Shown one piece after another: positions 50,288 through 63,076 of a stretch of 64,000 nt of DNA. The DNA is from Cristatella mucedo (lineage: Eukaryota; Bryozoa; Phylactolaemata; Cristatellidae): contig WPIO01000013.1 in the NCBI GenBank assembly GCA_009760855.2, positions 3,329,001-3,393,000 on the forward strand, given 5' to 3'. Below the pieces are notes generated by a model. It worked only from the letters and a program-made list of their open reading frames with translations, was not told the DNA's origin and made no database searches. The position numbers were made by a program, and so were the translations under genes. Each line of letters opens with the position of its first letter. Position 1 is the stretch's first letter.

Positions 50288-51683
50288 GACATCATTTCGT
50301 TTTGGTGACGATCAAGGGTAGGCATAGGAATAGGAGGGCAGTACTGGTTGTTGCCTCTCTGTGGGACGAGGGAAATGCCCCCTTCACGCTGCTCCCCTTG
50401 GCTCCACCACTGAATTGTTCCGTAATTTTGCCAGTGATCTGATGTCACTATCTAAAGCTCTCAGACAACGCTGAACCTCGTCTCATATATGCTCAATCGG
50501 GTTACGATCTGGGCCTTGACTCGGGCCACTGGACGCTCATAAAATGAGAGGACCTATCGAGATACCTTAGTCCAACTCTGGCCGTATGTTTCAGATCTTT
50601 GTTCCGTTGATAAACAAAATTAGTCCCAAACAATTGTAATGCACTTGGCATAGTAGCGCTGTCCAAGATTTGCAGGTATCCAACTTTATTCATTATGCCC
50701 TCATTGCAGTGAAGTGGACCTGTACTGCCTGCTGTGAAGCCTCCGCACACCATCACTGATCCGGACCCGAACTTCAAAGTGTGTTGCAAGCAGGCATCAG
50801 TATATGCTCCTGGGTCAAAGATAGGATCGAGATTTGCAGTTGCCATAACGGTGAACTTACTTTCTTCGGTAAAGAATACTCACCGCCAGTCTTCTTCGGT
50901 CGTCCAGTCACTGTGCTGTTATGCCTACTCAAGGCTTTCTTCTTTGTGGGCTTTGTTAAGCAGTAGCAAAGGATCCTTTGCTACTGCTTCTCATAAGCCC
51001 ATGTTCGTCGAGCCTTTGCCTCACCATCATCTGAGCTGAGGATCGCATTGTTGCTAAGCTCGAGGGTTTTAGCATGGACTTGAGCTTGTGCATAAGGGGC
51101 CTTCTGTTAGTCCATTTTCAGGATAAAGTCGTCCCTCCCGTCCCGCCGTGGGCGTTCAGACGCATGCTGGTTCTTTACCGTCCGTCCCTTGCGAAAATTT
51201 TTTCCGAATGGTATATTGGAGAGTTTTCTTACTCATCCCCAGCTTCTGAGCGATTTCATGGTTGCTAAACTTTCTAAGATGTCACTGCTGGCTACGGCTC
51301 AGCCAAAATACGTAAGGCGGCCTGAATCAGACCGATACGGTGGGCCAATGTTTGAGTCTCCTGATCCTGCGCATGACTTGCTCATATGCTTTGACTTGAC
51401 AATGATTGGCCGTCTCGTGCTTCCTCTTTTCAAGCAGCTCAAATGTTCATTTACTGTCGAACCTTTGGTTGTGTCATACCTCAATTTTCAAAGCATGTAA
51501 TCTGCACATTTAGGACTGTCCACATTAGAGTCTAGAGTGAGCGTGAGGCCAATTGCATTTCCAAAAAGTTGACTTCTACCATATTTTCCTTCAATAAGAC
51601 ATCCACAGCTTTCCAGCTGTCACACGTTGCTGCATATTGAATGAGTATCGGCACATTTTTCGGATATCGGCACTATATATGTA

Positions 51684-51751
<68 letters not shown>

Positions 51752-54700
51752 CAAGCAACAGCCGAGTTCACGTCGAGTAAGAATTAGGGTTGTGTGATAC
51801 AACTTTGCATTACTTGCTGGTCTTGCACCTACATAAAAATCTTGCGGGTCTTTCCCCTGGATGAAAATCCTTGCTCTGCCTCTGGACTAATTATAGACAA
51901 ATTAAGTGGTCTGGCATGCTACATCATCCGATATAACACATTATGCGTATGCTGACCGGTACGCGGCTTCATTTGCCATTTTCCAGCTCAGTATTTATTA
52001 ATTAAAGTTACCTAAGTAAGAGAAAGGAGATTGCCAAAGTGCACTTGGTCAAACTAAGTTTTGAGCATAAGGAGCATGCTATGTTTTGTACATTTTCAAA
52101 CTCGTCAATTATTCTGAAGCCGAACACTCAAGATTTAGTGCAGTCTCAAATGGAGTGGAAGTAACTTCTGCAATTCAGATCGCAAAGTGGCCAGTGCTGC
52201 ATTAATAACTTCTAATAGCTTTCCTTGGCCATGCCCATCTGAGTAGTGTTTTCCTTACATTAGAAACTTTCAGCCAATCCTTGGACTTCGCAAGGATTCT
52301 CATGTCCCATCATCCCCCCTGCTATGTTGCTAGTTCGTCTGCCGGTGTGACGTTGACCGCGTAGATTGTACTGTCCAGCTTTTCTATCAGCCTCCAGCCT
52401 AGTGCAGAGCTACCGTGGGAGTTTGGCCGATCTGGAGCTTGAGCCATGCTACCCAATCCTTGTAGGTGGCAAGAAAGTGGATTTCCTTATCGCAGCCGAT
52501 GGCCAGCCGTGGGTGTGGGTGATGGGTGACCACCCGGATGATAAAAGCGTCGAGCAAATTCTTGAGGAGGAAGCAGCTGCCAAAGCAACAAGGAAGGCAG
52601 AGGAAGAAGCAGAGTTGCTGCGGTGAGTGCTGCAGTCGACTCTAGGTGACTAGTGTGCTTGCGAATCTCTTTGGGCGGGGAGCAACCCACCATCACCGTG
52701 TCGGCCGATCCAATCGACATCTCTTCCTTTGCGGAGCATTTGTTGTTTGAGCCTCCAGAATTCTGCACCTTCTTTCGCACGCGATTACCTTTTTCGCACA
52801 AGCGATTGCCGCTTCTGTTGGCCAGATCTGTCTCGTTTTGCGAGGCCCGAGCGCAGGTACTGAGTGGTTGCTCAATGCCAGGCGAATGGACAACGGGTTA
52901 CACGACAAAGGCCGTGCTCGAGGCACGTTTTTCAGAGCTCTCCCGAATAATGGTTACAAATGTTGCTTTGGCATTCCGAATGCCCGGGTTTAGCTTTCTG
53001 AGACCTGTCGCCTGCATCGTGGATCGAGTCCGCCCCGTGAAGCTCGAGGAAGTCCTCGAGGAAGTTCCTTCGAAGAGCTCTTCGAAGTTTGCTCTTCCTG
53101 TGTACAACTGCCTTTGCCATTTACAGTTTGCTCAGTGTCGCTTTTTCAATGGCTCACCGTTTTCTGGAGCTGATTCAGCAGCCTCGTATATGTATCAGCA
53201 GAAGAGCCTTTACGGCAATCACCACCGCTTGCAGTGGGCAATAAAGGATCGCCCACTGCAATACTCGAACCCGTGACCCTGGTCGTGAAGAGCGAGTACT
53301 GCATGGCTGTGCACCGGCGTGTAAAGTGACGATGTTTGTGTGGGAGCAACAGCGAGGCGTTCCACTCCTTTGCAGGTCTTTCGCCTGCTTTACCACCGTC
53401 GTATGTGCCTGTATACGTGCCCCGGCCGGCACGTTCGGGGACAGAGTGAGAGGTGGTAAAACCTCGTGCCTCCTTGCTTCCTTGTAGAGTTTGCAAGTGA
53501 CGAGCCACGGTGTGTCTGAGCTTGCACCGCCACAGCCGCGCACCACCTTGCAGTTTCTTGCTTCTGCTGATCTGCTTATGCAGCTGCAGCGTGACGTGGT
53601 GCTGCTGGTGTGCGTGCTCATCTCGCGCTCTTGCCTGTACCCATATCTCTCAGTGCCGGGCCCTTGCTCAGATACTTTTCCGATTGTGAAGCTTTGCTGG
53701 CCGAGTGTCTGCGCTTGGCTGCGTAGCAGTAGTGCATAGCAGTGGGGGCGCGCTTGGTTTGCTGCTGCCGGACGTCGCAACGATCAACGTAGGTGCTTCG
53801 TGTCGGTTTCCCTGCCGTGATGTGGTTCTGCTGCTTGTGGACAATAATGTAATGTAATGTATCTCTGTCTGTAACTCCACAAAGCCATAAAGACTCTAGG
53901 GTTGTTACGCAAGGGATTTTTGTATAGCGCACTCCCAGCCTAATCAGCTTTCAGTACATATTCGGTAGCCAACAGACTTCGTCTCACGCAACAAAGAAAA
54001 AGTGGGAAGCATAGCAGAGTCAGGAGAGCAGTTGAGGTAGTGAGTAGCATAGAAGTAGCAGCTCAGGAACGCTGAAAAGGATGAGCCATAGTTGGCAGCA
54101 GGAGAGTAGTTGTCGTTGCGTAAGAATTGTGGAAGTGAGTTCCACAGTCTAGGACCTGCAGAGCTAAAGCCTCTGTCATCAACGGTCTTTAAGTGGAGGA
54201 ATGGAACAGCTAATTTATTGTCCACACAGGACCTGGGGTCGCGAAGAGGCTGAAACTGGTGCAGCAGTTCAGCTAGGTACAAAGGAGCCAAGCCGTGGGG
54301 GGCCTTGTGGGTCAGCATAAGAACTTTATTCTGTATCCGTTGCTCAACCGGCACCCATCCTAGCTCTTTTAGCAAAGGAGACACATGCTCGAACCTCTGA
54401 GACTTGAAGACTAGCCTTGCAGCCATATTAATAGTCAGCTGAGTGGCCTAGTTGCTTTCTTTGGTAGTCCAGCCAAAAGGGAGTTACAATAATCAAGCCG
54501 AGACAGAACTAAGGAGCTAGTTAAATTTTGGCAAGCCTCTGTGGAAGACAGCTCCTAATCTTGGATAGGGATCGGATGTGATGGCTAGCTGTGGAAGCAG
54601 TCTTCTGAATGAAGCTTTTAAAATTTAGGCAGCTGTCGAAAACGACACATAAATTTTGAGCCCGTGGTGAGGGTCGCACAACAGCATCACCTATTAGAAG

Positions 54701-57078
54701 AGCAAAACCTTTTAATCCAGCCACACGCTTAGGGTGTCCTAAGAGCAGCAGTTCGGTTTTCTCGTCATTTAGTTTCAAGAAGTTTTCCGACATCGAGGAA
54801 CGAAAGTCGGCAAGGCAAGCATTCAGGTTCTCAGTTGCTGCAGCAGATTCCAACGGTTTAAATGACAAATTCAGCTGAGTATCGTCAGCATAAAAGTGAT
54901 ATCCTATTCCATAGGCCTTAATCACTTTTCCCAGAGTGTAAATGGAGAACAGCAAAGTACCGAGTACGGACCCTTGAGGGACTCCACAGGTGAACCGTCT
55001 CGTGTGTGAGACCTGACCCCCCCACACGACACGGGTTGAACACGATCAGACAAGTACGATTTGAACTACGCCAGTGCCTCGTCTGCCAGACTGATCGTTG
55101 TTCTCAATCGTTCAAGTAGGACATCGTGATTAATGGCGTCGATGGCAGCTGACAGATCTATCAGAGCTAGGGCAGTGACATTCCCGTCATCGTTGCCACG
55201 TAGAATGTCATTGTTAACACGGAGGAGAGCAGTTTCAGTGGAATGCTGCCTCTTGAACCCTGATTGAAATGTTTCTTGACATTTCATTCTTTTCAATATG
55301 TTCAACCAGGTGCTTAGCAACAATTTTTTCAAGAATCTTTGACAAGAAAGGAAGAAGGGAAACTGGGCAATAGTTTGCTAGGACCAATTTGTCTAATCCA
55401 GGCTTTTTAAGTATGGGTCTAACGATTGTCGATTTGAAGGACTTGGGGACGACTCCTTTTCCCAAAGAAACATTAAAAATCTCGGTTATGGCAGAGTTAA
55501 GTTGGTCTTGCCAGTGAAGACCACAGAGATGATGGTATAGGGTCCTCAGGAGACGAGCTCTTTTTGCTAGACCCTATTAAGGTAGCCACGGAATGCGTGC
55601 CTATGCAGAAGCCGCGGAAAACCTTTTGAGGAAGGTCACAGGTTTGTGATTCCGCAATTGGTTTAGTCGGAGGGGACGTCTAAACAGTCACCAGTGCATC
55701 CCTAGCCGCCATTTGAGCAGTAAAGCGCATAGCGCGGACTCGATCATTCTGATCATGCCGATCATGCTGACGATCATGCTCATTCGTGCTTGTAGACAGA
55801 GGGAGGAAGCAGAGCAGCACAGAAAGGAGAAGGAGGAAGAGGAGCGTCTTCGACGCGAGCAGCTCGACAAGGAGGCACAGCTGCAGTACGGTGCCCAGTG
55901 GCCCGGGCTTCGGGCCTCGGCCCACCCCGCCCCCATCCCGAGCCTTGCTCGTCTTGCGTTGTGCAGTCTGCATTGGCAGTTTGCATTGACTGTGTCGGTT
56001 ACTTTGCTGTCTAATTCATCTGTAGCTAGTCGCTGGTGTCAGCTGTGTCGTCACTGTAGGCGTATATGTCGAGAAGAAACTGAGACGATTGATCCAACGG
56101 TCAAATAATTGTTTAGGGTAACTTTCAAAAGACAAAAATGCTAGTAATAGGATCTGAAGTTTTGACGATTTTCACATAGTAGGTGAGCATTAAAAAACGA
56201 TCAGGCAAACCATGTCTAGCCCATTAGTAAACAGGAAGCAACATACCTCCAAATATTTTTCCTATCTCTGCATCATATACGACTTATGTCCCAACTTGTT
56301 GAACCTTGGTACATTTAGGTATATGATTGCCACTTGCTGAGGTACATGCTTGCGACTTTTAAGCAGAAGCACAGATGCACCTATTTATGACGGCATTTAG
56401 TGGGTTCATGTGATTCGTCCTTTATGTTCTTATGCATGCTGACACTGTGCATGCTGCCACTAATCATACTTGCATGCTGACCCTATGCATGTCACCCATA
56501 ACCATGTTATTCATGTTGTTTATCAAGTACGATCCCACTCACCATTTGATCGTGTTCCTTTGCAGCAAATGTAAAGCACTTAGAAAGAGATTGAGTTCTT
56601 TGAGGGTGCTTTATCAAGTGTATTATTATTATTATTATTATAAACAGCTTCATTGCAATGTAGCTTTGTGCCTCGTAAATTCTAAAACTCGGCAATTCGT
56701 GACAGATGAACGTGAAATTTCAAAGTAGATTCAGCTGTGCTATTACACTACTGCTATAGCTCATTTTCAATTTCGGTTTGATAAAGTTTTACTATGCATG
56801 TCATCAAACGTCCTTGAACTTCATATGCCACAATCATGGGCATGGCGGAAAAAATTAGGAAAACCGTTGGCTAAGTAACTAAAACGAGTTAATTTAGGAC
56901 AACTAGAAGAGGAGTACCATTATTGGTTGGAGAACAGACAGGATCATTGAGCAGGTGTTATAGATTTGAGTTCTTCTGCTTCCAAGATCTGCAGAGCAAA
57001 AGCATCTATGTTAGGAAGTTGAACCCTGACCATCTGATACCACCGGTGAGATGGAGACGATGTGTGAATGTGTGTGAA

Positions 57079-57149
<71 letters not shown>

Positions 57150-57235
57150 ATAAGTGTGTGTGTGTGCGCGTGCGTGCGTGTGTGTTTGTGTGTGCATATG
57201 TGTGTGTGTGTGCGTGCGTGTGTGTTTGTGTGTGC

Positions 57236-57282
<47 letters not shown>

Positions 57283-57303
57283 CGTGCGTGCGTGTGTGTG
57301 TGC

Positions 57304-57391
<88 letters not shown>

Positions 57392-57452
57392 GCGCGCGTG
57401 TGTGCGTGTGTGCGTGTGTGCGTGTGTGCGTGTGTGTTTGTGTGTGCATATG

Positions 57453-57500
<48 letters not shown>

Positions 57501-58791
57501 TGTGTGCATGTGTGTGTGTGTGCGCACGCATATGCGTGCACGTATGCAAACGCGTTTTGGTGAGAACTAGAGAGGGGTGAGACTTTCAAATTATAGGTAT
57601 GCTTAGTCACCATTTGATGAGTTGCATCCCACATTTGCCTGGTTTTTTTATCGCTCAGGAAGGAAGCCGAGGCTCGTCGCTTGGCCGAGGACCAGCTGCA
57701 GAGCTTGAAGGCCAAGCAGCTTGAAGAGAACGAGCAAAAGCTGAAGATGCTGCAGGTACACTTATTCTACACACTATGATTTGTGCTGTATGCCAGGCCG
57801 TGCTCTAAGAGTATGTATAGAGGCTATGCTGCTGCTGCTGCTGCTGCTGCTGTCGAAGTGGTCGCATAGGATCCTGTCCAGTGGCATAGGTCAAATATTT
57901 GACCAAGCCAGGTAAATGATCAGTGAAGCTTGGCTTAAACCGGACGTAGTGCCTGCATCTATGTTTGTCACTGTAGCAAAATGGATGGATGGTCGCTGGG
58001 TTGTGTGAGCTACAGCTCGGTTGAAGAAGTGGACACAAGTACCAGATTTTTTCTATGTGTCCGACCACTTGAGAGGCCAGTGAAGGGGAGAAGGAATGTG
58101 TTCTATACTGCTGCGGTGTGCACGTTTGCTGCTTTGCTGTTAGTGGCAACGGCGCATTTTGTCTCAGGCAGAGATTGCAAATAGAAGTGGTACTGCCAAA
58201 GTCATTGTCAGTCACAAGATCTCCAGTCTATGAGTGAGTCGAAGCAGCCGGTATTATGTAGCTGTTACTGTTTGTAAGTCTTAAAACTTGCCATTCTTGC
58301 TCAATTGCTACTGTGCAACAGTTTGCACTCTCTCGGCCTTTTTGAAGGCCGTTTATTGCCGGACTCGTGAATGCATCAATTTGATAAAGGCAGACATGCG
58401 TCTATTTTGTTCATGCATGCCAGCAGTGCACATGGCTTTATTTTCAAAGGTCTATTTTGGATGCACTCTACCTGTGCTGCCATCTTCTTGAGTCCTCTGT
58501 TTTTCCTTTGTGAAGCTTCTCTGCTTTTAATGGGGCCTTAGAGGAACTGCATCACAGAGGCATCGTGGAGAATCTTCACGGTTCGAGTTGTTTTATAATA
58601 ATAATAAGGTTGACAATAATGAAGATAAGGTTAGCTGAATTAAAAGCCTCATTTGTATAGTGGTAGAAGAGCCTTAATGGCTATCACTACTGCTTTCAGT
58701 TGGCAATAAAGGATTGCCCACTGCAGGACTCAAACTCACGACCTCGGTCGTGAAGAGCGAGCACCTTTCGTGGATGCATTTATATAGCAGC

Positions 58792-58838
<47 letters not shown>

Positions 58839-59078
58839 GGCACTTCACAGAAGCTGGAAAGAATGCATATCAAGTGGTTTATGATAATAAAGCATATCGA
58901 CTTGTAGAGGCAGCATGCATATGTGCAGGTATTCCGACAGACCCTCGAGATTTTTATGTGGTTTTGTTAAACAATCAAGGGGTAAGGTAAACCCCCAGTG
59001 TGTGGAGAAAATCTCTACCGTCCTCAGAGAGGAAACATACCTAGACAGATGCTTGTTTTGCGGCAGTATGTAAAGCAT

Positions 59079-59137
<59 letters not shown>

Positions 59138-59162
59138 AAGAGAGAGAGAGAGAGAGAGAGAG

Positions 59163-59211
<49 letters not shown>

Positions 59212-62200
59212 GACAGAGATAGAGTGCACTCTTTTGGTAGTATGGAAATATCTAATTATTATTAATAAAATGCTGCTTTGGCGATTCTCATCAGAGAGAA
59301 ACGACCATCTAAGTTGCCTCGGCTAGCCATTGCTCTCACACTAGCGATGCATTAAAGGGTAGCAGCTGGCACATGCCATGGCTTGGTAGCTAGCAGCGCG
59401 GTCGGAGCCGTTCATATACATTTTCCACCATTTGCCAGTTCAATAGGCCGCGCCTCACTCGCCTGATGACAGTGATCACAGGGCTGAGACTCTCAGGTTG
59501 CTATCCACTGTGTCAAACTAGCTACGCACGGTAGTTTGAGTCAGAGGAGCTCTACCCCATCATTCGACGTGCACAGAAATAATAGCCAGCCAAAAAGAAT
59601 GTCCAGAGCATGAATCATGCTGGTTTCTCCCAATGGTTGAGGTGCTTGCCTTTAACGACTGAGTTCAAGGTGAATATGTGTCATGACCGAGGTCTTGGAC
59701 TCGAGCCTCGTGGAATATGTGAAGTGCCTGAATAGAAAATAAGTTATCTTAGGGTGTTATGCAAGTGAATTATATAGTTTATATTTCCTCATGTCAATGT
59801 AGCCACGTTAATACAGTGAGCTCTCAACGAAATCTTACACAATAAGCTTGTGACATTATCTATACTCTGCTAATTCGCTTGTAGAATTATTACAACGACT
59901 TGAAGCCGTCTTCTGATTTCCTGCCCATTGTGGCCAACTCACTTTCATAGCTTTTTTTAGGTGTGAAATTGCGAGAAATGTTAATTCAATGCTATGTTCA
60001 TAGTTCACCCTTTGGTGCCACCAGTGCTAGCCAGATGTTGAAAGAAAGGGCTGCTTATGCAATGTGTGCTGCTTAAGGCTGCTTATTCCTGCTGGGTGAG
60101 AAGCTTTCCACAGCCTCGTTTGCTGGGCTGGTTGCATGACGGAAGTGCAAAGGTCGAAATCTGCTGCTAGCTGCAAGATTCATGCTGGTCTTTGGAGCTG
60201 AGCCCTGGTACCCCTGGTACCAAGCATAGTGCCAAGCACCTGCTAGTCAAATTTTCTTCTTTAATATCGGCTGAGATTGACAAAAATTCCCTCTTGGTCA
60301 ACGTGGGTGATTCAATCATATCTTATATTGTATGGTATACTCTGCCTTCCAAAGGTTTCTACGCACCTGGTCCACTGTTCCTGAGTTCGGTTGTTGCTAA
60401 TGTATGTACTGGAGTAAGTCATTATGCTACACTAATTATTAAATTGTAACAATCCGTCAATACAATTTTTGCCTTAGTCACAGTTTGCTATGTTTGGCTC
60501 TAGTCTTAGTCACTGCATTTGTGGCAACCTTGTCAGTGGCTCTCGTGTAAATAGATGAGCAGACGTGATCACCACTGCCCTCTTGGAGACCATCCAGCAG
60601 GACCAATTTTTCACTTGTTTTGTCATCGACGACGCCTCGGTCAATGATGCGCCAAGGTACCCGGATGTCTCCTTGACCTGTTGGGGCTAGCCCGTGCCAT
60701 ACCGTCGCTCGGTACACGAGCAGAACATGTCGCCAGTTGCACAGCTTTCTGAAAGTACTAGATCGGTTTGATGTCGCTCCACGGAAATGGCAATTAAAAC
60801 CAAGAAATCGCGATGTGCCTTAAGATCTCAGAGGGCACTGTTTGGACTACTATTAGGAAACATCTGAACTATGGTAGTGCAGAGGCACTGACTGGCCTGC
60901 TAGGGTTGCACTCGAGTAGCTTCTCCGAGGGAGGACCGGCTTCTGAAGAGCAGGGCTGTGAAGGTTTGCGACTGCTAAAATGCACCGCTAGAGTCTCTGC
61001 CAAGGTCTACTAGAAAGGTCGTACGCCAAAATACTCTGAGTAGACAGTATCACGAACAAGGGCTGAACACATTGGGTGACTAAGTTCCAGCCATTGTTGA
61101 CTGTGCAGCACAAAAAAGCAAGGCTAGATTTTGCTCGCCGATACCAGCACTGGACAGCTGCACAGTGGAGCAGAGTGCTGTGGGCGGATGAGTCTAAGTT
61201 GAATCTCCTCAGCTGCGACCAAAGGAAGTAGCATAAATATAATGAAATGAAATGAAATAAATAAAAATATAGCTCATTTGTATTGCACCCCAAGATAACT
61301 TAAGTCTCTACTCAGATACTTCACATAGGCCTCGGGCTCGAGACCAAGACTTCGGTTCTTAAGTACATTCACCTTGACCTCGGTCGTTGCAAGCACCTTA
61401 ACCACTGGGCCAAACTAGCACTGCAAGTACGTTTGCCAGCGAATGGGTGAAGCATACATTGACTGTTTTCTCTAAGAGACAGTGAAATTTGGTAGTGGAA
61501 CTGTAGTGTATGGGGTTGCTTCTCAACTTCCGGTGTTGGGAGCTGCTGGTAGCTGGTCGAGTCAATGCCGAGGCAATTCTGTGAATTTATCAAAAATCAC
61601 GGTGCCTTGACTAGCGATTGATTGTACCAAACAAATTACATGTAATTAAATGCTTCTTAACTTTTCTCCGTAATAAAAACTGGTACAGAGTTAGATCCGA
61701 TCTTAGTCTTAGGTGTTTTGAGTAAAATAGTGTGCTGGTAGATGCATAGAAACTTTTGGAAGGCAGTACATGTCTTAAATACAGCCGACTCTGCTTATAA
61801 GAATACGCTCGGGCGGGCAAATAGGCGTTCTTGTATGCTGATCATTCCCATATTCGAGGTGAGACTATCTGTGGGATGCAGAACTGCTGTTCTGATAAGC
61901 GCAGTATTCCTAAATACGATATTCTTATACGAGGAGTCCTCTGTGATCGTGTACGTTTCGACTTTCACTGGTCTGACCTACCCCCACTTTTTAGGTTATC
62001 TGGTCTAGCTAGAGATTACCTTGTGAACTGTTAACGCCCGGTTAACAATTGTAACACCGTGTGCATGACTGAAGCCGACTCGTTTTGTTAAAACTCTGCT
62101 CTCTGCCTTTTTGTTCACTCTTTTTTGTGCCGCTACTCCATCCGCTGTAACTCTTCTGTCACGTGTGCGACCTCGTGTGCTCCCCTCCCTCTCGATCGGT

Positions 62201-62516
62201 TTCATTTACCCTTTTTCTTCTTTTGTTTTGGACTCAAGTTGAAATCTTGCCCCATCTTACGCTACCTGCCGAGCACCTACTACTAACCGGTATTACCGGC
62301 CTGCATGTTGAGGCTCACTGCCGTAAACCCACCCAACATGCCACGCTTGCCTCTTCAAAGCCCGTGCGGCATGCGCTGTTTCTGTGCAGGTCCGAAATCA
62401 CAATATTTGCTGCCTTACTGCACGTGTGCACCGAGGATGCATCTACCAAGGCTTTCTATACAACATCTGTAAAGTGCCTAGAGAGAGATTCAGTTTTCTG
62501 AGGGTGCTATACTTAT

Positions 62517-62551
<35 letters not shown>

Positions 62552-63008
62552 GTTAAGGCTTGCTCTGATAGTGCTGCTCTTGCCATAAGTCATCAATCAT
62601 CACTCATCTTCTCTCTTGCTGTCTCCTCTCTGTCCAGACTGTCAGTCGTGTACTTTAACTCATGTTGCTTTCACATGTATACTTCCTTAAGTCGAGCCAG
62701 AATGTGACGATTAGTTGCTCGAGTTTTCTACGCCGCGCCGTGCATCGTGGTATGCGAAGAATGCTAGCAGCAGTAGCAGCATGTCGAGCTGCGTCTGATT
62801 GGTGGTGGCGCACTAGCGGAGCTGCCTGCGGCCTCGGGCAGCTCCGCTGGTGTGAGCACTCAGCACTGCTGGCAATAACTTGAGCAAGCTCGATTGCCCC
62901 TTTGATTGTCCGTTGGGTGTGTGCAAAATGAATGTGTGCGCACCCCTGCGTGCCGAATGGTGGCCGAGCATTTGAGCTCCAGTCGTGCCGAGCACACGGC
63001 GGGAAGGA

Positions 63009-63076
<68 letters not shown>

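Larger units (their letters stand above)
50015..51942 (-). mobile_element. Tc1-like transposon with ~190-bp near-identical terminal repeats
   Basis: Left 50015-50206 and right 51747-51942 are reverse complements with only two differences seen. Each is bordered inward by an AT microsatellite (50205-50287 and 51667-51747). Between them, on the minus strand, lie pieces of a Tc1 transposase: '[13 protein letters not shown]' helix-turn-helix (~51240), '[15 protein letters not shown]', '[19 protein letters not shown]' and '[19 protein letters not shown]' (~50600-50790), then 'NPIEHI' in another frame (~50490). Stops, a frameshift and a changed catalytic motif make it inactive. Part of each terminal repeat matches Rep-D. 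Lies antisense in intron 2 of the SH2D4-like gene. Confidence 0.8.

Noticed and set aside
52653-53276. 207-codon ORF as an SH2D4-like exon
   Set aside because: It runs into a SINE-A, has no family resemblance, and exons 3 and 4 already join in phase without it.
56944-57715. Long His/Thr/Ala/Arg and Cys/Val ORFs (up to 234 codons)
   Set aside because: Entirely produced by the GT/GC repeat on both strands.
60795-61570. Exon of the SH2D4-like gene in the 60813-61013 ORF
   Set aside because: It lies in Tc1 transposase sequence.
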